From Bacteroidota bacterium (GTDB lineage: Bacteria; Bacteroidota; Ignavibacteria; UBA10030), in assembly GCA_016928255.1 (NCBI GenBank), contig JAFGLB010000156.1, positions 1 through 35,837 on the forward strand: 35,837 nucleotides of DNA, read 5' to 3'. The notes beneath the pieces are model-generated. The model worked only from the letters and a program-made list of their open reading frames with translations, searched no databases and was not told the origin of the DNA. Shown piece after piece: positions 1 through 7,329 of the stretch. The stretch's first letter is position 1. Each line of letters begins with the position of its first letter. A program made the position numbers and the translations under genes.

Positions 1-189
1 AGCGGGATTCTGAAAAGCGGAACAAAAAACGCGTCCCGCAGAAAGCGCGGGATGCTGGAAAACGCACCCCGCATAGAGCGCGGGATGCAAAAAACGCACC
101 CCGCATAGAGCGCGGGATGCAAAAAACGCACATGGCTAATGGTGGGTTTAAGTTTTTATTATTAAGTTTAAAGTTAACCAGTGCAGCGG
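1..189. repeat. Hairpin-rich repeat, copy A
   Basis: A GC-rich unit of 32-33 bases containing the inverted repeat CCCGC...GCGGG recurs about three times (register near 30, 63 and 95, with a partial start at 127). It is followed by a unique tail (gctaatggtgggttta, then an AT-rich part, then gttaaccagtgc). The same leader, one unit and the same tail recur at 943-1067, so the two copies bracket the toxin-antitoxin pair. The repeat starts at the first base of the window and may extend outside it. No spacers separate the units, so it is not a CRISPR array. Its role is unknown. Confidence 0.75.
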
Positions 190-243
190 TTCCCGCCTTA
201 CGGGATTAGTTCCGGTCGTTAGGCGGCCGGAATAGTAAATCGC

Positions 244-552
244 TTATAGGAGTCTGAGGTAATCTCGTGCTCCATGTAAAATTCTATGGACTAGGATAGC
301 ATCGTCTTCAATTGTGTAGAATAAAAGATAATTATCAACAACTATGTAGCGATAACCCATTTGAGTAAGTTCTTCTTCTTTAGGTATTCGTCCGAGATGT
401 GGATGTTTTGAAAGTAGTAAAAGGTTCTTTTCAATCTTCGATGCAAGCGTTTCTGCTGCTGTCGGCCGATCAGCTGCTATATAATTAATAATTTCTGAAA
501 AATCATCTTCAGCAATACAAAGCAGGCGGATTTCATAATTAGGCCGCTTCAT
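244..552 (-). CDS. RelE/ParE-family toxin
   Basis: This 102-residue protein has the size and pattern of the RelE/ParE toxin superfamily: an N-terminal strand and long helix (DDFSEIINYI), the HPHLGRIP segment, then strands ending in YRYIVVDNYLLFYTI and the C-terminal VHRILHGARDY. Members of this family are either ribosome-dependent mRNA interferases or gyrase poisons; the sequence alone does not settle which. The HILHGARDY-type ending is common in ParE-like members of chromosomal modules. Its start overlaps the end of the upstream antitoxin gene by 14 bases, the usual translationally coupled arrangement with antitoxin first. The module lies between two copies of a repeat, which suggests it arrived as a mobile unit. 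Confidence 0.88.
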   Translation of the reverse strand: MKRPNYEIRLLCIAEDDFSEIINYIAADRPTAAETLASKIEKNLLLLSKHPHLGRIPKEEELTQMGYRYIVVDNYLLFYTIEDDAILVHRILHGARDYLRLL

Positions 553-811
553 TAATTTGCTTTCTAAGATTTTTCATAACGACAGAAAGCGGGCGGCCTT
601 TATCGCCTGCAGCTCGTTGCGATTGAGCGACAGCCAATTTATTGAAAAGGTCTATTTTTAATTGTAAGTTGCTGTAGTGTGCCATGGACATAACAACCAT
701 GTCGCCTTCACCATTGCGAGTGATAAAAATTGGTTCATTTGACTTATGTGCCAGGTCGGATATTTCATTGGCTTTGTTTCTTAGATCTGAAATTGATTTT
801 ATTAAGGGCAT
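539..811 (-). CDS. Phd/YefM-family antitoxin
   Basis: This is the antitoxin partner of the downstream RelE/ParE toxin. The N-terminal half (PLIKSISDLRNKANEISDLAHKSNEPIFITRNGEGDMVVMS) matches the Phd/YefM fold, which binds its own promoter as a dimer, while the charged C-terminal half would wrap and neutralise the toxin. The ORF track starts at 823, but the first ATG there is part of a GGAGG ribosome-binding site five bases before a second ATG (MPLIK), so I place the start at 811, giving 90 residues. Autorepression by the toxin-antitoxin complex is expected from the family. The AT-rich stretch just upstream (tatatatatg, 820-845) probably holds its promoter. Confidence 0.87.
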   Translation of the reverse strand: MPLIKSISDLRNKANEISDLAHKSNEPIFITRNGEGDMVVMSMAHYSNLQLKIDLFNKLAVAQSQRAAGDKGRPLSVVMKNLRKQINEAA

Positions 812-942
812 TGTATCCTCCATTTATATATATGTAAATTATATCATTTAACTGATATTGTCAATCCATTTATCCGGCCAGCTAACCAGGCACTTCCCGT
901 AAAAACGCGGGGTGTCCCGCAACACTGTGATTCCGCTCAATA

Positions 943-1067
943 AGCGGGATTCTGAAAAGCGGAATAAAAAAACGCGTCCCGCATAGAGCGCGGGATGCAA
1001 AAAACGCACATTGCTAATGGTGGGTTTAGGTTTTTATTATTAAGTTTATAGTTAATCAGTGCGGCAG
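943..1067. repeat. Hairpin-rich repeat, copy B
   Basis: Second, shorter copy of the element at the window start: the leader agcgggattctgaaaagcgga, a single CCCGC-atagag-cGCGGG hairpin unit, and the same tail through gttaatcagtgc. It has the same orientation as copy A with only a few mismatches. The ORF reported here on the minus strand (937-1146) is just a read-through of this repeat and is not a gene. The region 824-1305 has no other gene. Confidence 0.75.
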
Positions 1068-1097
1068 CGTGTTGTGTGCATACCGCGGAGCGGGATC

Positions 1098-1128
1098 CCT
1101 GCCTACGTGCCATAGGCACTACGGCAGG
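1098..1128. repeat. Palindromic hairpin
   Basis: CCTGCC-TAC-GTGCC-ATA-GGCAC-TAC-GGCAGG forms a stem with a 3-base internal loop and a 3-base apical loop. A second perfect stem, CCCGCCA-7 nt-TGGCGGG, lies at 1177-1197. Both sit between the repeat and the lipoprotein gene. They could be dispersed palindromic elements; neither has a T-run, so terminator function is doubtful. Confidence 0.55.
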
Positions 1129-1305
1129 CAGGCTCGATTCGACCACGATTTACCTGAGAAACAGTAAGTCTGCCTGCCCGCCATGCTTTTTGGCGGGTTG
1201 AATCGGGACTTATTTACTCCGAAAAGTTTTTTTTGGGGCTTGTTCCGTGTTGTTAAAAGGATGCGCCATTGCTATAGGAAAAATTCGAAACAATAGGAGA
1301 AAAAC

Positions 1306-1812
1306 ATGAAAAAAGTTTTAATGGCCTTTTTTGTTTTGATTAGTTTCTCTGGGTGTTCTACTCTTTTAGAATCAATTCTAGATTTGGATTATATACGCAG
1401 TTATTCAGGAAAACCTTTATCCCGCGAAGAAGTCGCTATTGTCACCCACAAAGACCCTTATTCTCAAGAAATATTTTTTAAGGCCGTTGATGGACAAAAA
1501 ATTAAAACGACATCCACAGGCTTTATTGAGCTTTTACCCGGTGAGCATATTATCGATGTTAAATGGGCAAATATGTATGGCGATAAGATATATACATCCA
1601 AGAGCGCAAACTCTATTAACTCACAATTTAAAGCAGGGCATACTTACATTATTGTGCCCAATTTTGATAAACAGACAAAAGAAGCATGGAATCCAAGCGT
1701 AATAGATATAAGTTCAGAAATAGATTCTTCCGAATATAAAGATTTAAAAAAGGCAATCGACAACTATTTCCAACGCGAAAGAAAGGCGTATTCCGAAGGT
1801 AATAATAAATAG
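1306..1812 (+). CDS. Small lipoprotein of unknown function
   Basis: A 168-residue protein with a clear lipoprotein signal: a basic start, a hydrophobic stretch and the lipobox FSGC around residue 17, so it should be lipidated and held in a membrane facing the periplasm. The mature part contains YSGKPLSREEVAIV, a segment reading VDGQKIK...IELLPGEHIIDVKWAN, and AGHTYIIVP. This pattern (a short carbohydrate-like DG turn, then LPGxH) occurs in small lipoproteins of unknown role in many bacteria. A good Shine-Dalgarno (aggag, 7 bases before ATG) supports the start. It stands alone in the accessory region between repeats and broken genes, so its neighbours do not inform its function. Confidence 0.72.
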   Translation: MKKVLMAFFVLISFSGCSTLLESILDLDYIRSYSGKPLSREEVAIVTHKDPYSQEIFFKAVDGQKIKTTSTGFIELLPGEHIIDVKWANMYGDKIYTSKSANSINSQFKAGHTYIIVPNFDKQTKEAWNPSVIDISSEIDSSEYKDLKKAIDNYFQRERKAYSEGNNK

Positions 1813-1813
1813 A

Positions 1814-2002
1814 GATGGAAGAATATTAGGGAAAATAACTATAACAACGCACTCAACCCGGCTTTTTCCTTGGCTGCGCCGCTTAAAAGATTGGGATTAT
1901 GTTTATTGGCTAGGAGATGAGCGTGGATTTATTTCTATTGATTCTGAGTGATTAGTAATATCAGCAGATCGTCACATGGATGAGATTATAGAGCACGAAT
2001 AG
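1814..2002 (+). pseudogene. Decayed ORF with internal TGA
   Basis: One frame reads ILGKITITTHSTRLFPWLRRL and then DWDYVYWLGDERGFISIDSE, a TGA at 1949-1951, then LVISADRHMDEIIEHE and a stop. The text on both sides of the TGA reads as one protein, and a tryptophan codon (TGG) is the simplest original. I recall small hypothetical proteins with a similar pattern (an IDSEWLVI-like segment), but cannot confirm this without a search. No start codon or ribosome-binding site is evident, so I call it a remnant. The region to 2146 shows nothing else. Confidence 0.4.
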
Positions 2003-2146
2003 TTAGAGATTGGTAATCATAATTGGTACCTCCTAATTGATAATCTCAGGAGACAGCAGAAAAAGGAATAAACCGGAAGCCAAAGTCGGCAGGTTCTTTT
2101 AATATAAAAATTGTAAGCGGCAGCCAATTTATATACGAAACAAGAT

Positions 2147-2380
2147 TTGAAGCCAAATATTCTTTTCGTTTGTGGTAGAAATAAATGGCGAAGTCCAACG
2201 GCTGAATTTTTATGTCGAAAAGATGAACGCTTAAACGTCCGCCCGGCAGGCGTAAGCAGTAAGAGTAATTATCAGATTTCTGCAGATGACATTCAATGGG
2301 CAGATATAATTCTCGTTATTGAAGCTAATTATAAGGCACGTATTGCAGCACAGTTTTGCAATCTTCATTACTGTATATAA
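2147..2380 (+). pseudogene. Truncated low-MW tyrosine phosphatase-like gene
   Basis: The N-terminus (NILFVCGRNKWRSPTAEFL) carries the phosphatase P-loop C-x5-R-S of the low-molecular-weight protein tyrosine phosphatase family, and the next part (SADDIQWADIILVIEANYKARI) matches the short single-domain members of about 105 residues. After residue 70 the sequence diverges (FCNLHYCI) and stops at 77, before the region where these proteins carry the general acid aspartate (usually DDY-like). I found no continuation in other frames, so the 3' end is probably lost rather than simply frameshifted. The start would be TTG with no convincing ribosome-binding site. Probably non-functional. Confidence 0.6.
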
Positions 2381-2688
2381 AATGCAGCGGGAGCAGGGAG
2401 GGTAATAACAATCTATAGGATTTACGGGTCTGTCGCAAGACAATTTCTTAAAATGATTGGCTGAAAGATATTTTTAGGTACCCGAAACGATCCTTCGGTA
2501 AATAAAAAACTTTTCTATATCCGTCTTGAATATTAGTGAAAGAACAAGTATAATGCATTAATTAAAAAAAACGGAATTTGGTATTAATAGACGGTTACTC
2601 AGAACAAAGTAATTCTCTGTGCAGAAAACAATAATTAAACTGGATTCCGATGTAATTCCCGATGTCTAAAATGGAGGATAATGCAATT
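2381..2688. other. Gene-free stretch before the Hdr operon
   Basis: About 300 bases with no supported gene. It becomes AT-rich toward the operon and must contain the promoter of the DsrE-TusA-Hdr genes, but I cannot point to a certain -10/-35 pair or operator. It also marks the border between the accessory stretch and the long conserved operon. Confidence 0.5.
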
Positions 2689-3114
2689 ATGGAAAGAAAA
2701 AAGATGTGCCTGGCACTTTTTAGCGGCAGTTTGGATAAGCTGACTGCAGCGGGAGTTATTCTAAGCGGTGCAGCAGCGGACGATATGGATGTGGATGTCT
2801 ATGTGCTTCTGCAAGGAGCTCGGGCATTCAAGAAAGAAATAGGCGACAATCTTGAACAGCTCTCAATGGCGGAAAATGCGAACCTGAAAAAAGAGTTTAT
2901 AGAATCTCTGAGTAGACTTAAAGTCAAGACTTGGATTGAATTTTTTAGGGAAGCTAAATCACTGACTAATGTGAAAATTCATATCTGCGGTTTAGCGGGA
3001 AAAATATGGGGCGGTGAAAAATTGGAAGATTTTGTCGATCTGGCTGATGATATATGCGGAATTAACGCTTATATTACCAGTGCACAAGAAGCGGATATTC
3101 ATTTGTTCATTTAA
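2689..3114 (+). CDS. DsrE/DsrF-like sulfur-trafficking protein
   Basis: The protein (about 141 residues) has the DsrE/DsrF-like fold seen in sulfur-relay proteins: an N-terminal strand and loop (MCLALFSGSLDKLTAAGVILSGAAADDMDVDVYVLL), a charged middle helix region, and the C-terminal VKIHICGLAGKIWGG...DDICGINAYITSAQEADIHLFI, where the cysteine of HICG lies in the position typical of the reactive cysteine. DsrE-type proteins pass sulfane sulfur to or from TusA, and tusA is the next gene. The ORF track starts at 2662; I prefer the ATG at 2689 because homologous proteins begin close to this KKM-hydrophobic strand and a GGAGGA lies upstream, though its spacing is slightly long. First gene of the operon; cytoplasmic. 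Confidence 0.75.
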   Translation: MERKKMCLALFSGSLDKLTAAGVILSGAAADDMDVDVYVLLQGARAFKKEIGDNLEQLSMAENANLKKEFIESLSRLKVKTWIEFFREAKSLTNVKIHICGLAGKIWGGEKLEDFVDLADDICGINAYITSAQEADIHLFI

Positions 3115-3129
3115 TTAAAAGGAAAAAAA

Positions 3130-3381
3130 ATGACCATAGAAGAATTGAAGGAATTGAAAGCAAATAAAACTGTAGATGCCCGCGGTACAGCTTGTCCCGG
3201 TCCATTGTTGGAGGCTAAAAAGACTATCGGTACTATACAGGCCGGCGATATCATGGAAGTTCTCTCGGCTGATGAAGGCAGTAAAGTGGATATTCCGAAG
3301 TGGTGCACAAAACAGGGTCATGAATACTTAGGTACGATAGAAGAGAGCGGCTATTTCAAGATATTCCTTAAAAAGAAATAG
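3130..3381 (+). CDS. tusA: TusA-family sulfur carrier
   Basis: An 83-residue TusA/SirA-like protein. It shows the family signature DARGTACPGPLLEAKK with the sulfur-carrying cysteine at about residue 22 (CPGP), followed by GDIMEVLSADEGSKVDIPKWCTKQGHEYLG. TusA binds sulfur as a persulfide and hands it to partner enzymes. In sulfur-oxidising and sulfate-reducing organisms, TusA genes accompany Dsr and Hdr genes, and here it sits between a DsrE-like gene and Hdr/Qmo subunits with only 15 bases to its neighbour, so a role delivering or accepting sulfur for this complex is more likely than tRNA thiolation. Ribosome-binding site aaaagga precedes the ATG. Confidence 0.9.
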   Translation: MTIEELKELKANKTVDARGTACPGPLLEAKKTIGTIQAGDIMEVLSADEGSKVDIPKWCTKQGHEYLGTIEESGYFKIFLKKK

Positions 3382-3386
3382 CAGGT

Positions 3387-3788
3387 GTGCCGGTGGTTAA
3401 AAAGAATAACGCCAGGATTCTCGTATTTTCTACAGAAAAAATTTCAGATCCTGCCATAGATATGGCAGGACTTTTAAAGCTGTATTATCCTTCGAAGGTA
3501 TATACTATCGCGGTACCTTGTTCCAGTGCTATTAAACCACGCTGGATTTTACATGCCTTTAACCAGGGTTTTGATGGAGTCTTTATTGCCGCCGACGGCA
3601 GTGATTGTCCCTATGGAGAGTCTTGTACTGCAAAGACCGGCATCCTGGTCAAACAAACTCATGAGTTGATGAAAGAAAAAAATATCAATCCAGCCCGCCT
3701 GAAAATGGCAGCGATTTGCTCAGTTTGCAGCGAATCGTTTGTCAAGCACATGAAAAGCTTTAATGAAGCACTGCAGAAAGGTAAATGA
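3387..3788 (+). CDS. MvhD/FlpD-like iron-sulfur subunit
   Basis: This 133-residue protein resembles the MvhD/FlpD (F420-non-reducing hydrogenase delta) family, which passes electrons into HdrA. It keeps the frame of the family: ILVFSTEK...DMAGLLKLYYPSKVYTIAVPCSSAIKPRWILHAFNQGFDGVFIAADGSDCPYGE. The cysteines normally found near the N-terminus (FxCxWC) are absent (FSTEKISD) and the first Cys of GCHPGDC is replaced (AADGSDC), while PC, DC and a C-terminal CSVCSE remain. So cluster binding must differ from classical MvhD or be lost. The start is GTG at 3387; a second GTG at 3393 is possible. It lies between tusA and hdrA; in QmoB this domain is fused to the HdrA part, whereas here it is separate. 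Confidence 0.72.
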   Translation: MPVVKKNNARILVFSTEKISDPAIDMAGLLKLYYPSKVYTIAVPCSSAIKPRWILHAFNQGFDGVFIAADGSDCPYGESCTAKTGILVKQTHELMKEKNINPARLKMAAICSVCSESFVKHMKSFNEALQKGK

Positions 3789-3792
3789 TTCT

Positions 3793-5100
3793 ATGGCTGC
3801 AGTTGAAAAGCTGAGTTTCGACGTACTCGTTGTGGGCGGAGGTATTGCCGGTATCGAGACAGCCATAAACCTGGGTAACAACGGGCTTAATGTTCTTTTG
3901 GTTGAAAAAGACCTGACACTGGGCGGCAAAATGATTATGCTGAGCAAAGTGTTTCCTACTTTGGATTGCGGTGCTTGCATCACCACTCCTAAGATATCTG
4001 AAGTCGCGCGTCATCCCAATGTAACTATCTTTACAAATACGGTGATAAAATCGATCAAGAAGCAAGACATGCATTATTTCAAATCTTTGCTCGTTCGCAA
4101 TCCCCGATATGTTATCGAGAGTGCATGTACCGGCTGTCAGCTGTGTGAAATGGCATGCCCGGTAGTCGTTCCGGATCAATACCAGTACGAGATGGTTGGA
4201 CGTAAAGCTGCATATATACCTTTCAGCATAGCCTGCCCGCGAGTGGCGGCTATAGATATAGAACACTGCACTTTATGCGGTGCTTGTGAACGTGTTTGTC
4301 CGCCTAAATGTATCGATTTTACTCAAGAACCTATCGAGTTCCAGGTAATTATCAAAGCGGTGATTATAGCCACCGGTTTCAATCTATTCGATCCGGCTCA
4401 AATCAAGCGTTTCCAATACGGCCAGGCTAAAAATATAATTACAGCTATGCAGATGGAGCGTCTGCTGGCGCCGACACGGCCGTATAATCACGTGCTGCGT
4501 CCGGGTGACGGAAAAATTCCCGACAAGATTGCCTATGTATTGTGTGTCGGTTCGCGTGACCGTACAGTGAACAATCCTATCTGTTCACAGATTTGCTGTA
4601 TGTATTCCATTAAGCAAGCGCAGCTTCTGATGGGTGCACTGCCTATGGCGGACGTAACTATATATTACATCAACATTCGCTCGTACGGAAAAGGATTCGA
4701 AGAATTCTACGAGCAAGCTAAAGGGATGGGTGTGAACTTTATCAAGGGCAAAGTAGGTACAATAAGTGAAAAGGAAAATGGCAGTCTTATTTTGCGTTAC
4801 GAGGATATATGTACCGGAAAACTGAAGGAAGCTGAGCATGACCTTGTTGTTTTATCGGCAGGAGTACTTGCCAATCAAGATGCGACCGGTTTTTTTTCTG
4901 ATGATCGCTGGGAGAAAGATGAGTTCCATTTTGCCAGACAAAATGATTTATTCTTCAATCCGGCTTTGAGCAGCATTGAGGGAGTTTTTCTAGCAGGCAC
5001 AACTTACGGTCCGATGGATATTCCTGATACTATACTGTCGGCAGGAGCCGCTTCTATGGAAGCGATTCGATATATCAAACAAATGGCCCTGAAGATATGA
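3793..5100 (+). CDS. QmoA/short HdrA-like flavoprotein
   Basis: A 435-residue FAD protein of the HdrA/QmoA family. It opens with the FAD-binding motif VVGGGIAGIE (residues 13-22) and then FPTLDCGACITTPKISEVARHPNV, the conserved cysteine region (C59, C62) of HdrA/QmoA. Two ferredoxin motifs follow: CTGCQLCEMACP (112-123) and CTLCGACERVCP (159-170). The C-terminal half is FAD-binding (ICCMYSIKQAQL, EGVFLAGTTYGPMDIPDTILSAGAASMEAI). Length fits QmoA better than full HdrA of about 650 residues. The ORF track starts 10 codons earlier inside the upstream gene; I use ATG 3793, just after that gene's stop. It overlaps the next gene by ATGA, implying coupling. Probably the flavin hub of a Qmo-type complex. 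Confidence 0.88.
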   Translation: MAAVEKLSFDVLVVGGGIAGIETAINLGNNGLNVLLVEKDLTLGGKMIMLSKVFPTLDCGACITTPKISEVARHPNVTIFTNTVIKSIKKQDMHYFKSLLVRNPRYVIESACTGCQLCEMACPVVVPDQYQYEMVGRKAAYIPFSIACPRVAAIDIEHCTLCGACERVCPPKCIDFTQEPIEFQVIIKAVIIATGFNLFDPAQIKRFQYGQAKNIITAMQMERLLAPTRPYNHVLRPGDGKIPDKIAYVLCVGSRDRTVNNPICSQICCMYSIKQAQLLMGALPMADVTIYYINIRSYGKGFEEFYEQAKGMGVNFIKGKVGTISEKENGSLILRYEDICTGKLKEAEHDLVVLSAGVLANQDATGFFSDDRWEKDEFHFARQNDLFFNPALSSIEGVFLAGTTYGPMDIPDTILSAGAASMEAIRYIKQMALKI

Positions 5101-7031
5101 GCAAAAAAATCGGCGTATATATTTGCCGCTGCGGCTGCAATATCTCGGACTATGTAGATGTGGAAAAAGTTCGGGCGAGCGCAGAAAAGGAAGCAGACGT
5201 AGTTTTGGCGAAGACTATGGTATTTGCTTGCGCCGATTCAAGTCAAAAGGAGATTATAAACGATATCCAGAACGGGGTGATTAACTCTTTCGTCATAGCT
5301 TCCTGTTCGCCCAAACTGCACCTGCCTACCTTTCAGGCTGTGGCTGAGAGGGCCGGATTGAACAAGTATGAGTATGTACACGCTAATATAAGAGAGCAGG
5401 CATCTTGGGCTCATTCAGACGATAAAGAAGGCGCTACGGCTAAGGCAGTCCAATTAGTGAGAGCCGCCATTGCTAAAGTCCGTTTTGCCACAGCGATCGA
5501 GCCAATCGAGATACAGACACAGCAAGCTGTTTTGGTTATAGGTGCAGGTGTGGCAGGCATGAAAGCCGCTACATCTCTTGCTAAGATGGGAGTAAAAGTA
5601 TATCTAATTGAAAAAGAACATTTCATAGGCGGCCGAGTTGCACAGTGGGATGTTCTCTGCCTCACAGAAGAAACCGGTAAGGATTTGGTTACCCGTTTCT
5701 ATAACGATGTTGTGATGGACAAGGATATCACGCTGTTTACCGGCGCTGAGCTGATCGAAAGCAGCGGCAGTAAAGGCAACTTCAAGGTAAAGATTAAAAT
5801 CACACCGCGCTACATTAAAGATTTCTGCGAAAAGGAAAAAATGCGCCGGGCAATAGAGGTTTGCCCGGTCGAGGTAATCGATGATTTTAATTTTTCCATT
5901 ACAAAACGTAAAGCTATCTATCACAACTTTCCGAGTCAGTACCCGCTGGTTGCAGTGATCGATATGAAGAATTGTACACGCTGCGGCAAATGCGAAAAGG
6001 AATGCGATAAGATTGATTTTTCCCAGAAAGAAAAGATTATCGAGATCGATGTTGGATCGATCCTGGTTGCGACGGGATTTGACCCATACACGCCTAGAAA
6101 AGGAGAGTTTGGATATGAGGAGTATGACAATGTTATCACTTTGCCTCAGTTCAAGCGCCTGGTCGCAATCAACGACAAGGAGTTAAAATGGAATGGCCGG
6201 CAAGTTAAGACTATTGCATATATCTACTGTGTCGGCAGTCGTCAGCTGGAAGGTGAGAATAAATACTGCTCTCGCTATTGCTGCTCGACAACAATCTGTG
6301 CCGCGATCAAGGCAGGAGAAAAATTCCATGATCTTTCTCATTTTCACTTTACACGAGGTATCCGTACCTACGGCAAACAGGAAATGTTCTTCTATGAAGC
6401 CTCGAAACAAGGTCAGGTTTTTCTGCAGTCCTTTGAAGATGAACCGCCACGAGTAATGCGAAAGAACGATCGTACCATCGTTTGTATAAATGATATTCTA
6501 ACTAATCGAAGAGAGATTGAAGTTGATGCCGATCTTGTTGTACTGGTTACCGGTATGGTACCGCGTTCTCATGGACGAATCAGCGAAATCTTGAAACTCC
6601 CTCGAGGCCGGGATCGGTTTTTCAATGAAATCCATATGAAGCTCCGTCCGGTAGAAACTGTGATTGATGGTGTTACCATAGCTGGTGCCTGCCAGGGTCC
6701 GCAGAATGTCGTGGAAGCTATAAATTCCGCCCTCTCGGCAGCAATTAAATCCTACTCATTCGTCAGCCGGGATACACTGCAGGTTGAGCCGATTGTGGCC
6801 GAGATTGATGCCGGACTGTGCACATGGTGCGGAGCCTGTGCTAAAGCTTGTCCATTTGATGCTGTTACTCAAATCAACTTAGAAGGTAAAGAGATTGCCT
6901 CTGTAAACATGACAGTCTGCAAAGGGTGCGGTATGTGTCTGCCTGTCTGCCCGGTAAACGCTATCCAGTTGAAAACATTTAGTGATGATGAAGTAGAGAA
7001 GATGATCGGAGTGTTGGCCCAGGAGCTGTAA
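5097..7031 (+). CDS. Full-length HdrA/QmoB-like iron-sulfur flavoprotein
   Basis: A 644-residue HdrA-family subunit. Order: an N-terminal HdrA domain (VYICRCGCNISDYVDV, ASCSPKLHLPTF, ANIREQASW), an FAD domain beginning VLVIGAGVAGMKAATSLAKMG near residue 143, an inserted ferredoxin-like motif CTRCGKCEKECDKIDF, and a C-terminal 2x[4Fe-4S] ferredoxin (CTWCGACAKACPFDAV and CKGCGMCLPVCPVNAI). Together these transfer electrons through several clusters and can support flavin-based electron bifurcation in methanogen HdrA. It starts in the ATGA overlap with the previous hdrA-like gene. With the short HdrA it forms a pair like QmoA-QmoB, but the MvhD part of QmoB is encoded separately upstream. Whether it bifurcates electrons is inference. 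Confidence 0.87.
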   Translation: MSKKIGVYICRCGCNISDYVDVEKVRASAEKEADVVLAKTMVFACADSSQKEIINDIQNGVINSFVIASCSPKLHLPTFQAVAERAGLNKYEYVHANIREQASWAHSDDKEGATAKAVQLVRAAIAKVRFATAIEPIEIQTQQAVLVIGAGVAGMKAATSLAKMGVKVYLIEKEHFIGGRVAQWDVLCLTEETGKDLVTRFYNDVVMDKDITLFTGAELIESSGSKGNFKVKIKITPRYIKDFCEKEKMRRAIEVCPVEVIDDFNFSITKRKAIYHNFPSQYPLVAVIDMKNCTRCGKCEKECDKIDFSQKEKIIEIDVGSILVATGFDPYTPRKGEFGYEEYDNVITLPQFKRLVAINDKELKWNGRQVKTIAYIYCVGSRQLEGENKYCSRYCCSTTICAAIKAGEKFHDLSHFHFTRGIRTYGKQEMFFYEASKQGQVFLQSFEDEPPRVMRKNDRTIVCINDILTNRREIEVDADLVVLVTGMVPRSHGRISEILKLPRGRDRFFNEIHMKLRPVETVIDGVTIAGACQGPQNVVEAINSALSAAIKSYSFVSRDTLQVEPIVAEIDAGLCTWCGACAKACPFDAVTQINLEGKEIASVNMTVCKGCGMCLPVCPVNAIQLKTFSDDEVEKMIGVLAQEL

Positions 7032-7050
7032 ATAAAATGACGATAGTTTT

Positions 7051-7329
7051 ATGAAAGACGAAAAGCGGGAAACTTATAAAATAAAGCGAGACTCTTTTCA
7101 AGTCGCACAAGAAGTCAAAGACAGCTTGAAGCAGTTCAACGCCGTTAAAAAAAAGATTTTAGATGCAATGGGCAATGAGGGTTGTACTATTCCACAGATT
7201 GCCGCTCAGACGGGAATAAACCGTTCAGAAGCACTTTATTATGTTATGTCTATGCTGAAATTTGGCTGGATACAGGTAGTCGGTGTCGATGATAAGGATG
7301 AGTATTATATTTATCAAGGGAAAAAATAA
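7051..7329 (+). CDS. Small winged-helix protein of the Hdr operon
   Basis: This 92-residue protein has an N-terminal charged helix and a helix-turn-helix (MGNEGCTIPQIAAQTGINRSEALYYVMSMLKFGWIQVV) ending in a strand pair (DDKDEYYIYQGKK), the layout of a winged helix. Such a small DNA-binding-like protein is unusual between two electron-transfer subunits, and it is tightly packed: 19 bases after the HdrA gene and its last bases touch the start of the membrane subunit gene (7329). It could be a local regulator, or the winged helix may serve as a protein-protein part of the complex; the sequence does not decide. I do not recognise a named family beyond the fold. Confidence 0.7.
   Translation: MKDEKRETYKIKRDSFQVAQEVKDSLKQFNAVKKKILDAMGNEGCTIPQIAAQTGINRSEALYYVMSMLKFGWIQVVGVDDKDEYYIYQGKK

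Noticed and set aside
1-130. CRISPR-like array of about 32-base units
   Set aside because: Units are directly abutted with no unique spacers and no cas genes; it is a hairpin tandem repeat.
200-230. A complete integron attC site at GTTAGGC
   Set aside because: The matching RYYYAAC arm does not pair well enough with the GTTAGGC arm; kept only as a weak finding.
937-1146. Minus-strand ORF of 69 residues
   Set aside because: It lies in the repeat and the palindromes; the frame is a by-product of repeat sequence.
3760-4266. Minus-strand 168-residue ORF
   Set aside because: Antisense shadow of the QmoA-like gene.
3793-7031. Selenocysteine in HdrA proteins
   Set aside because: The candidate positions are ordinary Cys codons and no in-frame TGA occurs.
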